Positions 15,969-24,723 of a DNA stretch of 64,000 bases are shown here, piece after piece. Made by a program: the position numbers and the translations under genes. Source of the stretch: JACCSI01 sp963815285 (GTDB lineage: Bacteria; Acidobacteriota; Vicinamibacteria; Vicinamibacterales; UBA2999). The stretch's first letter is position 1, and each line of letters opens with the position of its first letter. The stretch covers positions 665,803-729,802 of the forward strand of contig CAWFGB010000004.1 in NCBI GenBank assembly GCA_963815285.1. Reading direction: 5' to 3'. A model generated the notes under the pieces. The model was not told the origin of the DNA, did not search any database, and saw only the letters and a list, made by a program, of their open reading frames with translations.

Positions 15969-16772
15969 ATGATTTCTGTGAGTTCTGTGAATTCTGTGGA
16001 TCGTGATTCTGCAAGAGCCTCGCGGCGACTGCCTGCTCCGCCGCTCGGCCGACGCGTGCTGATTGCGGCCGGGCTCGGCAGCCTGGCTCTGGCCGGGTTG
16101 GCCGTGGCACTGCACTCATGGTTTGACACCATCCCGACACAGCCGCTGGTTGCTCAGGCTGTGTTCACAGCGATGATGGCCGTGGCCCTATTGACGATGC
16201 GCGATCAGCATCCGTTTCCGAACTTCGGAGCCGCCAATTGGGTCACCTTGATGCGCGCCGTGCTCGTGGCGCTGGCTGCGAGCCTGATTACCGAACCAGC
16301 GAAATCATCTCTGGCCTGGGTAGTGGTCGCACTCACGGCCACCGTTGCCGCGCTCGACGGTATTGACGGCTGGCTGGCGCGCCGCACCGGAATGAGCAGC
16401 GCATTCGGCGCACGGTTCGACATGGAAACCGATACGTTCTGCATGCTGGTGCTATCGCTCGTCGTGTGGCGGCATCAGAAGGCCGGCGTCTGGGTGATCG
16501 CCATCGGGCTGATGCGTTACGCCTTCGTGGCGGCGGGGTGGGTGTGGCCCTGGCTGGCGCAGCCGCTCCGCTCGACACGACGAGGCAAGGCGGTCGCCGC
16601 CGGCCAGTTCGTGGGTCTTGGTGTGGCGCTGATGCCGGGGGTCCCCGTGACCGCCAGCACGCTCGCGTGCGGCACGGCGCTCGCTGGGTTGGCCTGGTCG
16701 TTTGCCGTTGATGTGAGGTTTCTGTACAAAGAGAGAGCACGACGCGATGGCCGTGCTCTCGTGAACCACTAG
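15969..16772 (+). CDS. CDP-alcohol phosphatidyltransferase family membrane protein
   Basis: 267 residues with several membrane helices. The family signature D-G-x2-D-G-x2-A-R-x8-G-x3-D-x3-D is intact as DGIDGWLARRTGMSSAFGARFDMETD, so it should transfer a phosphoalcohol from a CDP-activated donor. The start is uncertain. ATG 15969 runs through a 9-bp tandem repeat encoding ISVSSVNSV, so GTG 16056 (VLIAAGLGSLALAG) is a plausible alternative. An upstream frame to 15777 overlaps the divergent dehydrogenase and is rejected. The location between the pterin-like operon and the sulfatase-fold gene suggests a lipid-linked or phospho-modified product. Confidence 0.8.
   Translation: MISVSSVNSVDRDSARASRRLPAPPLGRRVLIAAGLGSLALAGLAVALHSWFDTIPTQPLVAQAVFTAMMAVALLTMRDQHPFPNFGAANWVTLMRAVLVALAASLITEPAKSSLAWVVVALTATVAALDGIDGWLARRTGMSSAFGARFDMETDTFCMLVLSLVVWRHQKAGVWVIAIGLMRYAFVAAGWVWPWLAQPLRSTRRGKAVAAGQFVGLGVALMPGVPVTASTLACGTALAGLAWSFAVDVRFLYKERARRDGRALVNH
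15974..16000 (+). repeat. Three copies of a 9-bp TTCTGTGAG-type repeat
   Basis: TTCTGTGAG, TTCTGTGAA and TTCTGTGGA follow each other directly at the 5' end of the CDP-alcohol phosphatidyltransferase gene. They belong to the same vocabulary (ACAGA/TCTGTG) as the repeat block at 39557-39690. Confidence 0.7.
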
Positions 16773-16781
16773 CGGGCAGCT

Positions 16782-17531
16782 CTAGCGAAGGACGTTCGTC
16801 CCACCGTAGGTTCCGAAGTCGCGTTCGAGGTCGGCGGCGTGCTGGTCGTCACGCGGACGCGTGCCAATGAGGATGCCGCCCTCGTTGATACCGCGCTCGT
16901 ACTCGCGCGCCCGATCCTCGGGGATGCCGGCGCCAATTAGCGCACCGATTAAACCGCCAGTCGCGCCGCCGGCGCCAAGACCCGCCAGCGCCGCCGCGAG
17001 CGGACCAGCGACCACGAGTCCGAGGCCCGGAATAACGATCGAGGTTCCGACGGCAAACAGCGCCCCCAGTGCCGCGCCAATACCGCCGCCGATGGCGCTG
17101 CCCTTGCCGAGCCCTTCGGCGGCCTTGGTGCCGCCCGAGAGTTCGGTCCCTGGTGTGGCGTCGCCGTAGTAGCGCTTGCGTGTCTCGTCGGACATCACGA
17201 CGTTGATGTCGTCCGCCTTATAGCCGTGCTTCGTGGTAAGTCCCTCGTACGCGCGATTGGCCGCGTCGGGCGTCGGATACAAACCGGTGACATAGCGGTC
17301 ACGCGAGCTGCGGTCGTTAACCGTCGCTCCGGGCACGCCGTCGGTTTCATCCATCACGTTATTACTGGCCTGGCGGGCACGACCGATCGCATTTTCGCGT
17401 TCGCCTTCGCGCTCGAGTCCGCGATCATTGGCAACGCTCCCCGCTATGTCCTTGGCCGTGCCCTTCACCCGCTGGCCCATAGCCGAGATTTCTTCGCTGA
17501 CCGTATCGTCGTTCTTCTTGTTGTGCTCCAC
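16782..17531 (-). CDS. General-stress protein: CsbD-like N-terminus plus glycine-zipper domain
   Basis: 249 residues. Residues about 15-45 (MGQRVKGTAKDIAGSVANDRGLEREGERENA) resemble the CsbD stress-protein motif. Residues about 78-125 (RYVTGLYPTPDAANRAYEGLTTKHGYKADDINVVMSDET) resemble the GsiB/YflT-type general stress fold. A long glycine-rich hydrophobic stretch (about 138-200, GSAIGGGIGAALGALFAVGTSIVIPGLGLVVAGPLAAALAGLGAGG) is a glycine zipper that could insert into membrane. The C-terminus has GGILIGTRPRDDQHAADLERDFG. Probably an envelope-stress protein, unrelated to the surrounding biosynthetic genes. Confidence 0.75.
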   Translation of the reverse strand: MEHNKKNDDTVSEEISAMGQRVKGTAKDIAGSVANDRGLEREGERENAIGRARQASNNVMDETDGVPGATVNDRSSRDRYVTGLYPTPDAANRAYEGLTTKHGYKADDINVVMSDETRKRYYGDATPGTELSGGTKAAEGLGKGSAIGGGIGAALGALFAVGTSIVIPGLGLVVAGPLAAALAGLGAGGATGGLIGALIGAGIPEDRAREYERGINEGGILIGTRPRDDQHAADLERDFGTYGGTNVLR

Positions 17532-17636
17532 GCTGACCCCTTTTCAGAATGCCGTTACCTAAACATCTGGCTCGGCAGCCACAGATGCGGGCCGCCAGAG
17601 CTGAGGGTGCAAGTGGTGTTCCGAGCTGAAGAGAAG

Positions 17637-19259
17637 TTATTGCCGCGGCTGAGCGAAGGCGCTCAGCAACATGGGCACGAGTTCGTGCATTTCGCCGAGC
17701 GACGGACGGGTCGGCGTCATGCCCTGCCGGAACCCCTGCGCCAGCAAGCGATCGATGATGTGGGCCTGACTCGTGACGATGTGGACGGGCACGGTCCAAG
17801 GCGCATCCTTGCCGGACACCGCGGCTGCTGGCTGATGGTCGCCGATGACGATCATGACGAACTCGTCAGCGGCATGCTCGCGCAAGTAGCCCGTGAAGGT
17901 CGTGAACTCGTACGCCAGCGCATGCGCGTAATCGGCCGCGAGGTTGGTCCAGTCTGGTGTATAGCCGAGAATGCGCTCGATTTCCACCGGGTCGTAGACG
18001 TCGGCGGTCAGTACCTTTGACCAGTCCGGCTGGTACGGCGGCACTGGACCAAACGGCGCATGCGTCGTGATGGTGGGAAACACCGCGAGCAGCGGGGCGC
18101 GGGAGGAGCGCGGGCCCTCGAGCGCATCGAGTTTGGCCAGCGAGTATTGGTCGGGGATGGTCCACCATCCGAAGTACGGCCCCTCGTAGGCCAGGTCATC
18201 GTGACCGTAGATGGCGTCGTATCGGTAAAAGGCGCCCTCCGGCCAGGCTTGCCGCATCCCCGGCATCAGGGCCACGGTCCGGTAGCCCGCCCGCGCGAAG
18301 GTGGTCCCGAGCGTCTCGCGCGTCTGGGTTATCAGCGCCTGAGCGCTGGCATGATCGCGCACGCGGATGCCGCTGAGGAGGCTGAGATGCGCGAGCCACG
18401 AAGAGCCGCCAAAGGTGGGCGACTCCACGAACGCGGACACCACCTGACGGCCCGTCTCGCGGACCGCCGCATTGAACGTCGAACGGCTCAAGGCGAGCGC
18501 GGCGAAAAACACCTGGGAATCGTAGGTGATCGCGCCGTACGATTCGACGAACACCAGATAGACGTCCGATCCGTTCAGACCATCAGGTGTCATCGTCAGC
18601 GCGTCTGGGCTTGGACCAAGCGTGGGTTGAACTGCACCAGGGCCGACCATTGCCCACGCCAAGCGCCCCTGGTGTACGTACGTCGGGGTGACGGGATCGG
18701 CGAAGGCGATGCCCAGCGGCGCGCGACTGCTCACCTGCTGCGCCGTGAATGCAGCAATGACGACGACCGCGAGCGACACGAGCGTGGGACGCAGCCGCGG
18801 ACGCGCCAGTGCATCGGTGACCCAGCCGAGAGCGGCACGGCCGACAACGTACGCCGCGGCAAGCGCCAGTACGGCGCCAACGCCAGCCAGGACACGCTGC
18901 CGCACGGGGGCGGCTGCCGCGATCATGGCGACCACGTTGCCGAGGTGGGGCACATCCCAATAAAGATTCAGCTCCCGACCGTAGAGTCCTGGAGCGGTCA
19001 CGTCGAGGTAGTGGCCAACGACGAGGATCAGCCAGAGTGCAGGCAACACGCGGCGGACAACGGGCGTCGCTGCCCGGGGCAGGACCGCCAGCAGCAGCAC
19101 GCACGCGGCGAGCTCAACGGACAGGGCGTTCTGCCAGCGAATCTTCGGCGTCGGCCAGAGGTTGGCGAACGTCAGCGAAGCGTTGAGCAGAACGAGCCCG
19201 ATGAAGAGAATGGGCCAGGCCAGCCACCCGGGTGGGAGCCGAAGGGTCGCAATGCTCAC
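17637..19259 (-). CDS. Membrane-anchored sulfatase/alkaline-phosphatase superfamily enzyme
   Basis: 540 residues. About five N-terminal membrane helices (residues 10-175) precede a periplasmic domain of the alkaline phosphatase superfamily. The nucleophile region is VYLVFVESYGAITYD near 230, the middle has FGGSSWLAHLSLLSGIRV, and metal-ligand regions appear as FPTITTHAPFG and VMIVIGDHQPAAA. The layout is that of phosphoglycerol or phosphoethanolamine transferases such as LtaS. The family transfers a phospho-head group from a lipid or hydrolyses an ester. It lies 7 bases after the ribA stop on the same strand, so it is co-transcribed with ribA. Confidence 0.75.
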   Translation of the reverse strand: MSIATLRLPPGWLAWPILFIGLVLLNASLTFANLWPTPKIRWQNALSVELAACVLLLAVLPRAATPVVRRVLPALWLILVVGHYLDVTAPGLYGRELNLYWDVPHLGNVVAMIAAAAPVRQRVLAGVGAVLALAAAYVVGRAALGWVTDALARPRLRPTLVSLAVVVIAAFTAQQVSSRAPLGIAFADPVTPTYVHQGRLAWAMVGPGAVQPTLGPSPDALTMTPDGLNGSDVYLVFVESYGAITYDSQVFFAALALSRSTFNAAVRETGRQVVSAFVESPTFGGSSWLAHLSLLSGIRVRDHASAQALITQTRETLGTTFARAGYRTVALMPGMRQAWPEGAFYRYDAIYGHDDLAYEGPYFGWWTIPDQYSLAKLDALEGPRSSRAPLLAVFPTITTHAPFGPVPPYQPDWSKVLTADVYDPVEIERILGYTPDWTNLAADYAHALAYEFTTFTGYLREHAADEFVMIVIGDHQPAAAVSGKDAPWTVPVHIVTSQAHIIDRLLAQGFRQGMTPTRPSLGEMHELVPMLLSAFAQPRQ

Positions 19260-19265
19260 GCGAGA

Positions 19266-19916
19266 TCACACTGACGAGAGGACGTGGCCAAGCTTGTTTT
19301 TCTTGGTCTTGAGATAGCGCTCGGTGGTAGCCGTGGCCAGAATTTCAATCGGCACGCGCTCGCTGACCGACACGCCGTCTCCGCAGACGCCGGCAAGCTT
19401 GCGCGGGTTGTTGCTCAAGAGGCGAACGGAGCGAACCCCCAGCAGGTGCAGCATCCGGACTGCAGGCCGATAATCGCGCAAGTCGGCGGCAAACCCGAGC
19501 CGCTCGTTGGCTTCGACGGTGTCGCAGCCTTCGTCCTGCAGTGCGTAGGCGCGGATCTTGTTGGCGAGGCCAATGCCCCGACCCTCCTGATCGAGGTAGA
19601 GCACGACCCCGCGCCCCTCGTCCGCAATTTGCCGCAACGCCGTCTGCAGCTGCTCGCCGCAATCACAACGTGAGGAATGGAAGATGTCGCCGGTGACGCA
19701 GGATGAGTGGATGCGGGTCAGCACGTTCTCCCCGCTCCCCATGTCGCCGCGGACCAGGGCGACGTGCGTTTCGCCGCCGAGCGCGTGTTCGAACGCGTGG
19801 ATGTCGAAGTCTCCGTACTCGGTGGGCAGCTTGGCCGACGATACTTGGCGAATCGGAGTGGCACGGCCCAGGCGCTGAAGCAGGGATTGAGTAAAGATGC
19901 GGGCCCGACGAATCAT
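19266..19916 (-). CDS. ribA: GTP cyclohydrolase II
   Basis: 216 residues from ATG 19916, with a GTG at 20003 as a longer alternative that would overlap the upstream gene. The zinc cysteines are clear in SSCVTGDIFHSSRCDCGEQL (C73, C84, C86). LDQEGRGIGLANKIRAY and LLSNNPRKLAGVCG are further family signatures. The enzyme opens GTP to 2,5-diamino-6-ribosylamino-pyrimidinone phosphate. It is stand-alone, without the RibB domain common in bifunctional RibBA, and is co-directional with the sulfatase-fold gene. With the reductase-only RibD it could feed a dedicated pathway; a core riboflavin role cannot be excluded. Confidence 0.9.
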   Translation of the reverse strand: MIRRARIFTQSLLQRLGRATPIRQVSSAKLPTEYGDFDIHAFEHALGGETHVALVRGDMGSGENVLTRIHSSCVTGDIFHSSRCDCGEQLQTALRQIADEGRGVVLYLDQEGRGIGLANKIRAYALQDEGCDTVEANERLGFAADLRDYRPAVRMLHLLGVRSVRLLSNNPRKLAGVCGDGVSVSERVPIEILATATTERYLKTKKNKLGHVLSSV

Positions 19917-19975
19917 GAGACAGCCAATGATATCGCGCGCGGCTGCAGAAGATGATTCGGCCGCAGGCCGGCTCG

Positions 19976-20317
19976 TCAGTGGCCACTCAGCGTTGCGCTC
20001 CACCGAGAATCGCGCAGCCGCCCCAGCGCGCTTTCAATCGCGCGCGCGAGCTTGCCCGCGGCGCCCTCCACGGCTTCCCTCACGCTCCCCGCCTGATGTC
20101 TGACGGCGGTAGGCGGGCGTCCCTGGAGTCGTGCTTCCATCACGCAGCGGATGTCGTCGGCGCCACCGCGCGCGCCGTTCTCGTCACTCAGGTGAACTTC
20201 CACTGTTGTGGTTTGGCGCGTAAATCGCCCAAGGGCGCCGGAGACGACGGATTCCACGTGCGCGAACAGCCCCTCGTCGCCTTTGATGTGACGGTCGGTA
20301 TTCGTACGAACTTGCAT
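19976..20317 (-). CDS. HPF/RaiA-like ribosome-associated protein
   Basis: 113 residues beginning MQVRTNTDRHIKGDEGLFAHV, with the beta-alpha-beta core of the S30AE/RaiA family (VVSGALGRFTRQTTTVEVHLSDENG, then CVMEARLQGRPPTAVRH). Such proteins bind the ribosome during stress or stationary phase. It lacks the C-terminal dimerisation domain of long HPF. It sits 60 bases upstream of ribA on the same strand. Confidence 0.75.
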   Translation of the reverse strand: MQVRTNTDRHIKGDEGLFAHVESVVSGALGRFTRQTTTVEVHLSDENGARGGADDIRCVMEARLQGRPPTAVRHQAGSVREAVEGAAGKLARAIESALGRLRDSRWSATLSGH

Positions 20318-20408
20318 GTGTAGACAGTACTTGCCGGAGTTAGCGGCTGCAAGGCGATATAACGCTTCCGAAGCGGATTAAGCTACCAGCGGGCGGCGAG
20401 GGCCACGT

Positions 20409-20861
20409 ATGGAACAGGCAGCGAGGGGTGGGCGGTTCAGGCGGGTGGGTGTCTATGCAGCGATTCTCCTTGTCGCGTTCCTTCTCGGCTTCGTCCCGAT
20501 GTGGATGCAGGCGCGCACGCGGACCAGCGAGCGCGACGCCGCGCACCAGACGCTCCGGCTCACTCAACTCGAAAGCACGCTGGCATCGGCAGCCATTCAG
20601 TCGCAACGCGGCGACTACGAGCCCGCGCGCGAGGCGGCCAGCACGTTCTATACGAACCTCACCGCCGAGATGGACAGGGTCCCGTCGGTGTTCACCACAC
20701 CTCAACGGGAGCGCATGCGGTCGCTTCTAGCTGAACGCGACCAGATGATCACATTGCTGGCACGGTCCGATCCGGCCGTTGCGGACCGGCTCACGGATGC
20801 CTACGTGTCGTTCCGCCAGGCGATTGGCACGCTCCCGCCGCCCATCGGCGGCGGTCAATAG
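20409..20861 (+). CDS. Small membrane-anchored protein with periplasmic helical region
   Basis: 150 residues, not recognised as a named family. One N-terminal membrane segment (RVGVYAAILLVAFLLGFVPMWM, about 12-33) is followed by an amphipathic helical region (SERDAAHQTLRLTQLESTLASAAIQSQRGDYEPAREAASTFY) resembling a short coiled coil or TPR pair, ending in a Pro-rich GTLPPPIGGG tail. It is divergent from the RaiA-like gene. A role in the cell envelope is inferred only from topology. Confidence 0.65.
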   Translation: MEQAARGGRFRRVGVYAAILLVAFLLGFVPMWMQARTRTSERDAAHQTLRLTQLESTLASAAIQSQRGDYEPAREAASTFYTNLTAEMDRVPSVFTTPQRERMRSLLAERDQMITLLARSDPAVADRLTDAYVSFRQAIGTLPPPIGGGQ

Positions 20862-20894
20862 CTCGCACGGCAGTGGCCATCGTGGCAGCGCTGG

Positions 20895-22076
20895 TCATGC
20901 GCCCTCGTGGTCGAGCGCTTGCGCCAAATCGGCGACGAGGTCGTCCACCGCCTCGATTCCCACGGAGTACCGGATCAATCCCTCGGGGATGCCCATCGCC
21001 GCTCGTTCCTCAGCCGAACACTCGACGTGGCTCGTGGTCGCCGGCGGGCCGCCCACCGTCTCCACTGCTCCAAGATTCGCCGCGCGATGCATCAGGCGCA
21101 ATCTCGGCAGGACGCGCTTCACATCGTCAAACCCGCGGCGCAGGGCAAAACTCAACATGCCGCCGAAGGCGCGCATCTGCTCGGCGGCGATCGCGTGCTG
21201 CGGATGCGACTCGAGGCCGGGATAGTTGACCTGGGAGACGCGGGGATGGCGCTCGAGCCAGCGGGCGATCTCCATGGCGCTCGTGTTCTGGCGCTCGATC
21301 CGCAGGCTGAGCGTCTTCATCCCCCGCAGCAGGAGATAGGCGCTCATCGGATCGAGACTGGCGCCGTTGATCTCGCGGTGATGGAAGACCCTTCTCACCA
21401 GTTCGCGGCGGCCGCAGAGCGCGCCGCCCATGGCGTCGGCATGCCCGCCCAGATACTTCGTCGCGCTGTGGATGACCAGATCGGCCCCGAGCGCCAGCGG
21501 GTTCTGATTGACGGGTGTCGCGGACGTGTTATCCACGACGACCACGGCGCCAGTCCTCTGTGCCGCGACCGCGAGCCGCGCAATGGGAATGACCCTCAGG
21601 GTGGGATTGGTCGGCGTCTCCAGATACAGGAGCGCGCAACCGGCGGCGATGGCAGCCTCGATCGCACCGGCGTCCGCAGTGTCACACAGCGCGACCTCGA
21701 CACCCCAGTGCGGCAGCGTATTCAGGAAAATCTGATTCGTCCCTCCATACGTGTCCTTGACAGAGACGACGCGATCACCGGGTTTGAGCAGCGCAAACAA
21801 GGTGTTGCTGATGGCGGCCATGCCGGTCGAAAAGCTCGTCGCGTCGTCCGCGCGCTCGAGCGCGCGGATCTTCTGCTCAAATGCGTCTACCGTCGGGTTG
21901 GTGTTACGCGCGTAGATGTGGCCGGGCGCTTTGCCGAGGGCGACGGCCTGCCAGCTCTCGACGTCGGGATAGCCGTGTGCCACGCCCAACGACACGGGCA
22001 CCACCGTTGCGCCGGTCAGCAGTTGATCCTCTTCGCCCGCCCACACCGCATCGGTCGCCTGACGTGATGGATTCAT
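20895..22076 (-). CDS. Trans-sulfuration family PLP enzyme (cystathionine gamma-synthase-like)
   Basis: 393 residues from ATG 22076, where AAGGAG lies 9 bases upstream; the longer frame to 22274 is rejected. The PLP lysine is K207 in HSATKYLGGHAD. Other family signatures are YARNTNPTVDAFE, SFSTGMAAISNTLFALLKPGD, ETPTNPTLRV and PLVVVDNT-type VVVVDNTSATPVNQNP. The C-terminus has RYSVGIEAVDDLVADLAQAL. Members interconvert cysteine, homocysteine and methionine precursors; whether it is a synthase, lyase or sulfhydrylase cannot be decided from sequence alone. No sulfur-metabolism neighbours are visible. Confidence 0.85.
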   Translation of the reverse strand: MNPSRQATDAVWAGEEDQLLTGATVVPVSLGVAHGYPDVESWQAVALGKAPGHIYARNTNPTVDAFEQKIRALERADDATSFSTGMAAISNTLFALLKPGDRVVSVKDTYGGTNQIFLNTLPHWGVEVALCDTADAGAIEAAIAAGCALLYLETPTNPTLRVIPIARLAVAAQRTGAVVVVDNTSATPVNQNPLALGADLVIHSATKYLGGHADAMGGALCGRRELVRRVFHHREINGASLDPMSAYLLLRGMKTLSLRIERQNTSAMEIARWLERHPRVSQVNYPGLESHPQHAIAAEQMRAFGGMLSFALRRGFDDVKRVLPRLRLMHRAANLGAVETVGGPPATTSHVECSAEERAAMGIPEGLIRYSVGIEAVDDLVADLAQALDHEGA

Positions 22077-22176
22077 CCGCAGAAGCTCCTTGTGAGGTTC
22101 AACAGTATCCGGTCGAAGCGGGCGAGATGACGACGAACTGAGCAAAAAGCTCGATGAGCGAGAGGAACCGCTCACT

Positions 22177-22755
22177 CTACTCGAGCAAGGCCCACACATC
22201 GAGCAGGGACAGCTGCGGTTCGGCTGGGATCTCGCGCGCGGGAGCGGACATGGAGACCGGGCCGCCACGATCACGACCGGGAGCTTCGGAGATCTGCCTC
22301 AGCTCTCCATGATCCAGCCAGATCAGATCACAAGCACTGCAGCTGTCGATGACGACGTTGCCGGGACCGTAGTATGGATGCACGTCCATCCGCGCCCGGC
22401 ACGACGGACACGTGAGATGACGACCGAGCTCGCGGGCGTCAACAGGTGCCGGTGGCGCAACCGCGCTCGAGGAACGCGCGCGGCGCAACGCGACCACTTC
22501 GCCAAACGTTGCCCGCCGCATCAGCAGCCCGCGACACTGCTGGCAGTGCTCGACGACGCTGCGTTCGTCGACTAGCGCGCGCCTCAAGGTTGCCTGGCAC
22601 AACGGACACGGCAGCGCGGCGCCCTGCGGCTCCAACAGGCGAACGCCTTCGACCTCGGGCGTCTCGATGAAATGGAAGGCTCCACAGTGGTTGCAGTGGT
22701 GATAGCGCCGCCGGTCGAACAGCTCCATCGGCGCTCCGCAATTGCGACAGTTCAT
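22177..22755 (-). CDS. Multi zinc-ribbon protein (zf-TFIIB-like)
   Basis: 192 residues with three CxxC-type pairs: MNCRNCGAPM...HHCNHCGAFH at the N-terminus, LPCPLCQATL...EHCQQCRGLLM in the middle, and LTCPSCRARM...DSCSACDLIWLDHGEL near 115-150. The last matches the zf-TFIIB pattern with the WLDxGEL tail. The function is unknown; the arrangement suggests a metal-binding structural or nucleic-acid-binding protein. It lies downstream of the transglutaminase operon on the same strand, 43 bases from it. Confidence 0.75.
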   Translation of the reverse strand: MNCRNCGAPMELFDRRRYHHCNHCGAFHFIETPEVEGVRLLEPQGAALPCPLCQATLRRALVDERSVVEHCQQCRGLLMRRATFGEVVALRRARSSSAVAPPAPVDARELGRHLTCPSCRARMDVHPYYGPGNVVIDSCSACDLIWLDHGELRQISEAPGRDRGGPVSMSAPAREIPAEPQLSLLDVWALLE

Positions 22756-22798
22756 GGCGCGAAGCGTATCAGGACTTTCTCAGAAGCCCGACGCCTGG

Positions 22799-23773
22799 TC
22801 ACTGTTGCTGTTGCTGCATCTGCCGCTCCTGCTCGTCCTCGGTGGGAACTGAGTCCTGAGCCGTCCACGAGGCTTCGATCACGGCTGGGTCGAGCGCAGG
22901 CAGCGCCTCAGCCGGGGTCATTTCCACTGACACCGCGAGCGTGCTCGAGGTGATGCCCTTGAAGGTGCCGCGGGTCGGCGGGACGTCGGCATAGTCGCGA
23001 CCGATGGCCACACGAACGTGCCGCAAGCCGGTGTCCACGTTGTGGGTCGGGTCGAGGCCGACCCATCCGCACTGGGGCAGCAGCACCTCGAGCCAAGCAT
23101 GCGTCGCGATCGCGCTCTCGGCCGGGCCCTGCGCCGACACGCGCGGGGCGACGTAGCCGCTGACGTAACGGCAGGGCAGGCCGATCCGGCGTAGCGCTGC
23201 GAGCATCACGTGGGTGAAGTCCTGACAGACGCCGCGACGCGCGGCCAGGGCCTCGTCGATCGGCGAGTCCACGCGCGTCGAGTTGGGGGCGTACTCCAAG
23301 CCCCGATGGATCGCCCCCATGAGCTCGCGCGCCGTACTGAGCGGGTCGGCCTGGCGAGTGCCCGCCGGCCCGAGCGACTCCACGAATTCGAGCAGCGCCG
23401 GCGACCATGTGACGAAGTGACTCGGCTGGCGAAAATCCCAATGGTCCCCAGATTCCTGCCAGCCTTCCACCTCCGTCCAGGCGTCGTCGGACAGCCGTTG
23501 CGGTCGCAACGCCGGCTCGTCGACCTGCACCTGCGCGCGAGCCGTGATGTGGAGATGCGAATGGCGGCTGGGGATATCGAAGTGGTGCACCCAGTTGCCG
23601 AGGAAGTCGCGGTAGGCGAACACCCGGGCGCGCGGCGAGACCTCGACTTCGAACTGCAAGCAGCGCTGCAGACCGTCGGTGGCCGGCCGCATCCGCAGCT
23701 CCATCACGCTCTCGCTCACCGGCGATGTGTAGGTGAATCGAGTCGTGTGGCGAATCGCGTAGGGCGTGGTCAT
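22799..23773 (-). CDS. Transglutaminase-like cysteine peptidase family protein
   Basis: 324 residues. The N-terminal bacterial transglutaminase-like domain begins YAIRHTTRFTYTSPVSESVMELRMRP. The core has the catalytic Cys in ARRGVCQDFTHVMLAALR, the His in AIATHAWLEVLLP, and Asp in GWVGLDPTHN. The C-terminus ends in a glutamine run. Last gene of a three-gene operon; its ATG overlaps the alpha-E stop by 4 bases. In this conserved gene set the enzyme is thought to act on peptides or isopeptides, but no substrate is established here. Confidence 0.9.
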   Translation of the reverse strand: MTTPYAIRHTTRFTYTSPVSESVMELRMRPATDGLQRCLQFEVEVSPRARVFAYRDFLGNWVHHFDIPSRHSHLHITARAQVQVDEPALRPQRLSDDAWTEVEGWQESGDHWDFRQPSHFVTWSPALLEFVESLGPAGTRQADPLSTARELMGAIHRGLEYAPNSTRVDSPIDEALAARRGVCQDFTHVMLAALRRIGLPCRYVSGYVAPRVSAQGPAESAIATHAWLEVLLPQCGWVGLDPTHNVDTGLRHVRVAIGRDYADVPPTRGTFKGITSSTLAVSVEMTPAEALPALDPAVIEASWTAQDSVPTEDEQERQMQQQQQ

Positions 23774-24723
23774 CCGTCCAGGCCTCGTTCGATGTGGTAG
23801 GCCACGTACTGCTCGTGCACCGCGACGTTGATCTCGGCGGCTTGACGCACGATGTCGCGAAGATACCCCGGCAGGTCAGCAATGATTTCGTCCATCTGCC
23901 CGTAGTCGAGCGACGCGCACAGCCGGCCCGCCAGGCGATCGGCGCGCCCGTTGACGCGGCCGCCCATCGCGCCCAGCGCCCGCAACGACGACTGGATGCG
24001 TCCGGCGGCGTGGTGAATCGAACGCGGGAAATCGGCATGCAGCACCAGGAACTCGGCGATGCGCAGCGGCCGCACGTCGGCGGTGTACTGCCGGCAGTAC
24101 GCTTCGAAGGCGCAGCACGACTTCAGCAGACCGACCCACTCGATGTACTCGCTTACGCCGGGCGCCTGGTCGGCACTCCAATCGCACTCGCGGTACTGCA
24201 CTTCGAGCAGCGCGGCGGTGGCGCTGACGCGCTCGAGGAACCGGCCGAGTCCCATGAAGTGCCACCCCTCGCCATGGGTCATCGTCGCGTCGGTCACGCC
24301 CTGGAACTGGTGCACGCCGCTGACCGTCGAGGTGAGGAACTCGTGGGTCCCGGCGGTCCAGTCGGTGTCGGGCGACGGCCTTCTCACCCCGAGGAACAGC
24401 CGGTTGATCTCCTCCCACATCTCGGAGCTGATCTCTTCACGCACCTGACGGGCGTTCTCACGCGCCGCGCCCACGCACGCCGCGATCGAATCGCGGTTGG
24501 CGAGGTCCACGGTGGCGCGTTCGTCGGCGTCGATCGGCGGCCGTGCCGCCGACGGCGGCGGAGCGGGCAGGCTGGTGAGCAGCCGGCCCCAGTGCTGGGC
24601 CGCATCGGCTGGGGCCCTGTCGAGCGTGAGGTTGAGATTGGTGTTGACCACCCGGGCGATGTGCTCGGCCCGCTCCAGGTAGCGGCTCATCCAGAACAGG
24701 CTGTCGGCGACACGGGAGAGCAT
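23770..24723 (-). CDS. Alpha-E domain (DUF403) protein
   Basis: 317 residues from ATG 24723, which overlaps the ATP-grasp stop by one base. The N-terminus MLSRVADSLFWMSRYLERAEHIARVVNTN is diagnostic of the alpha-E family, and REISSEMWEEINRLFLGVRRPS and LGRFLERVSATAALLEVQY are further family blocks. Longer frames to 25152 are shadows of the ATP-grasp gene. The protein is all-helical with unknown biochemistry. It always travels with the permuted ATP-grasp and transglutaminase partners, so a shared peptide-modification pathway is likely. Confidence 0.9.
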   Translation of the reverse strand: MLSRVADSLFWMSRYLERAEHIARVVNTNLNLTLDRAPADAAQHWGRLLTSLPAPPPSAARPPIDADERATVDLANRDSIAACVGAARENARQVREEISSEMWEEINRLFLGVRRPSPDTDWTAGTHEFLTSTVSGVHQFQGVTDATMTHGEGWHFMGLGRFLERVSATAALLEVQYRECDWSADQAPGVSEYIEWVGLLKSCCAFEAYCRQYTADVRPLRIAEFLVLHADFPRSIHHAAGRIQSSLRALGAMGGRVNGRADRLAGRLCASLDYGQMDEIIADLPGYLRDIVRQAAEINVAVHEQYVAYHIERGLDG

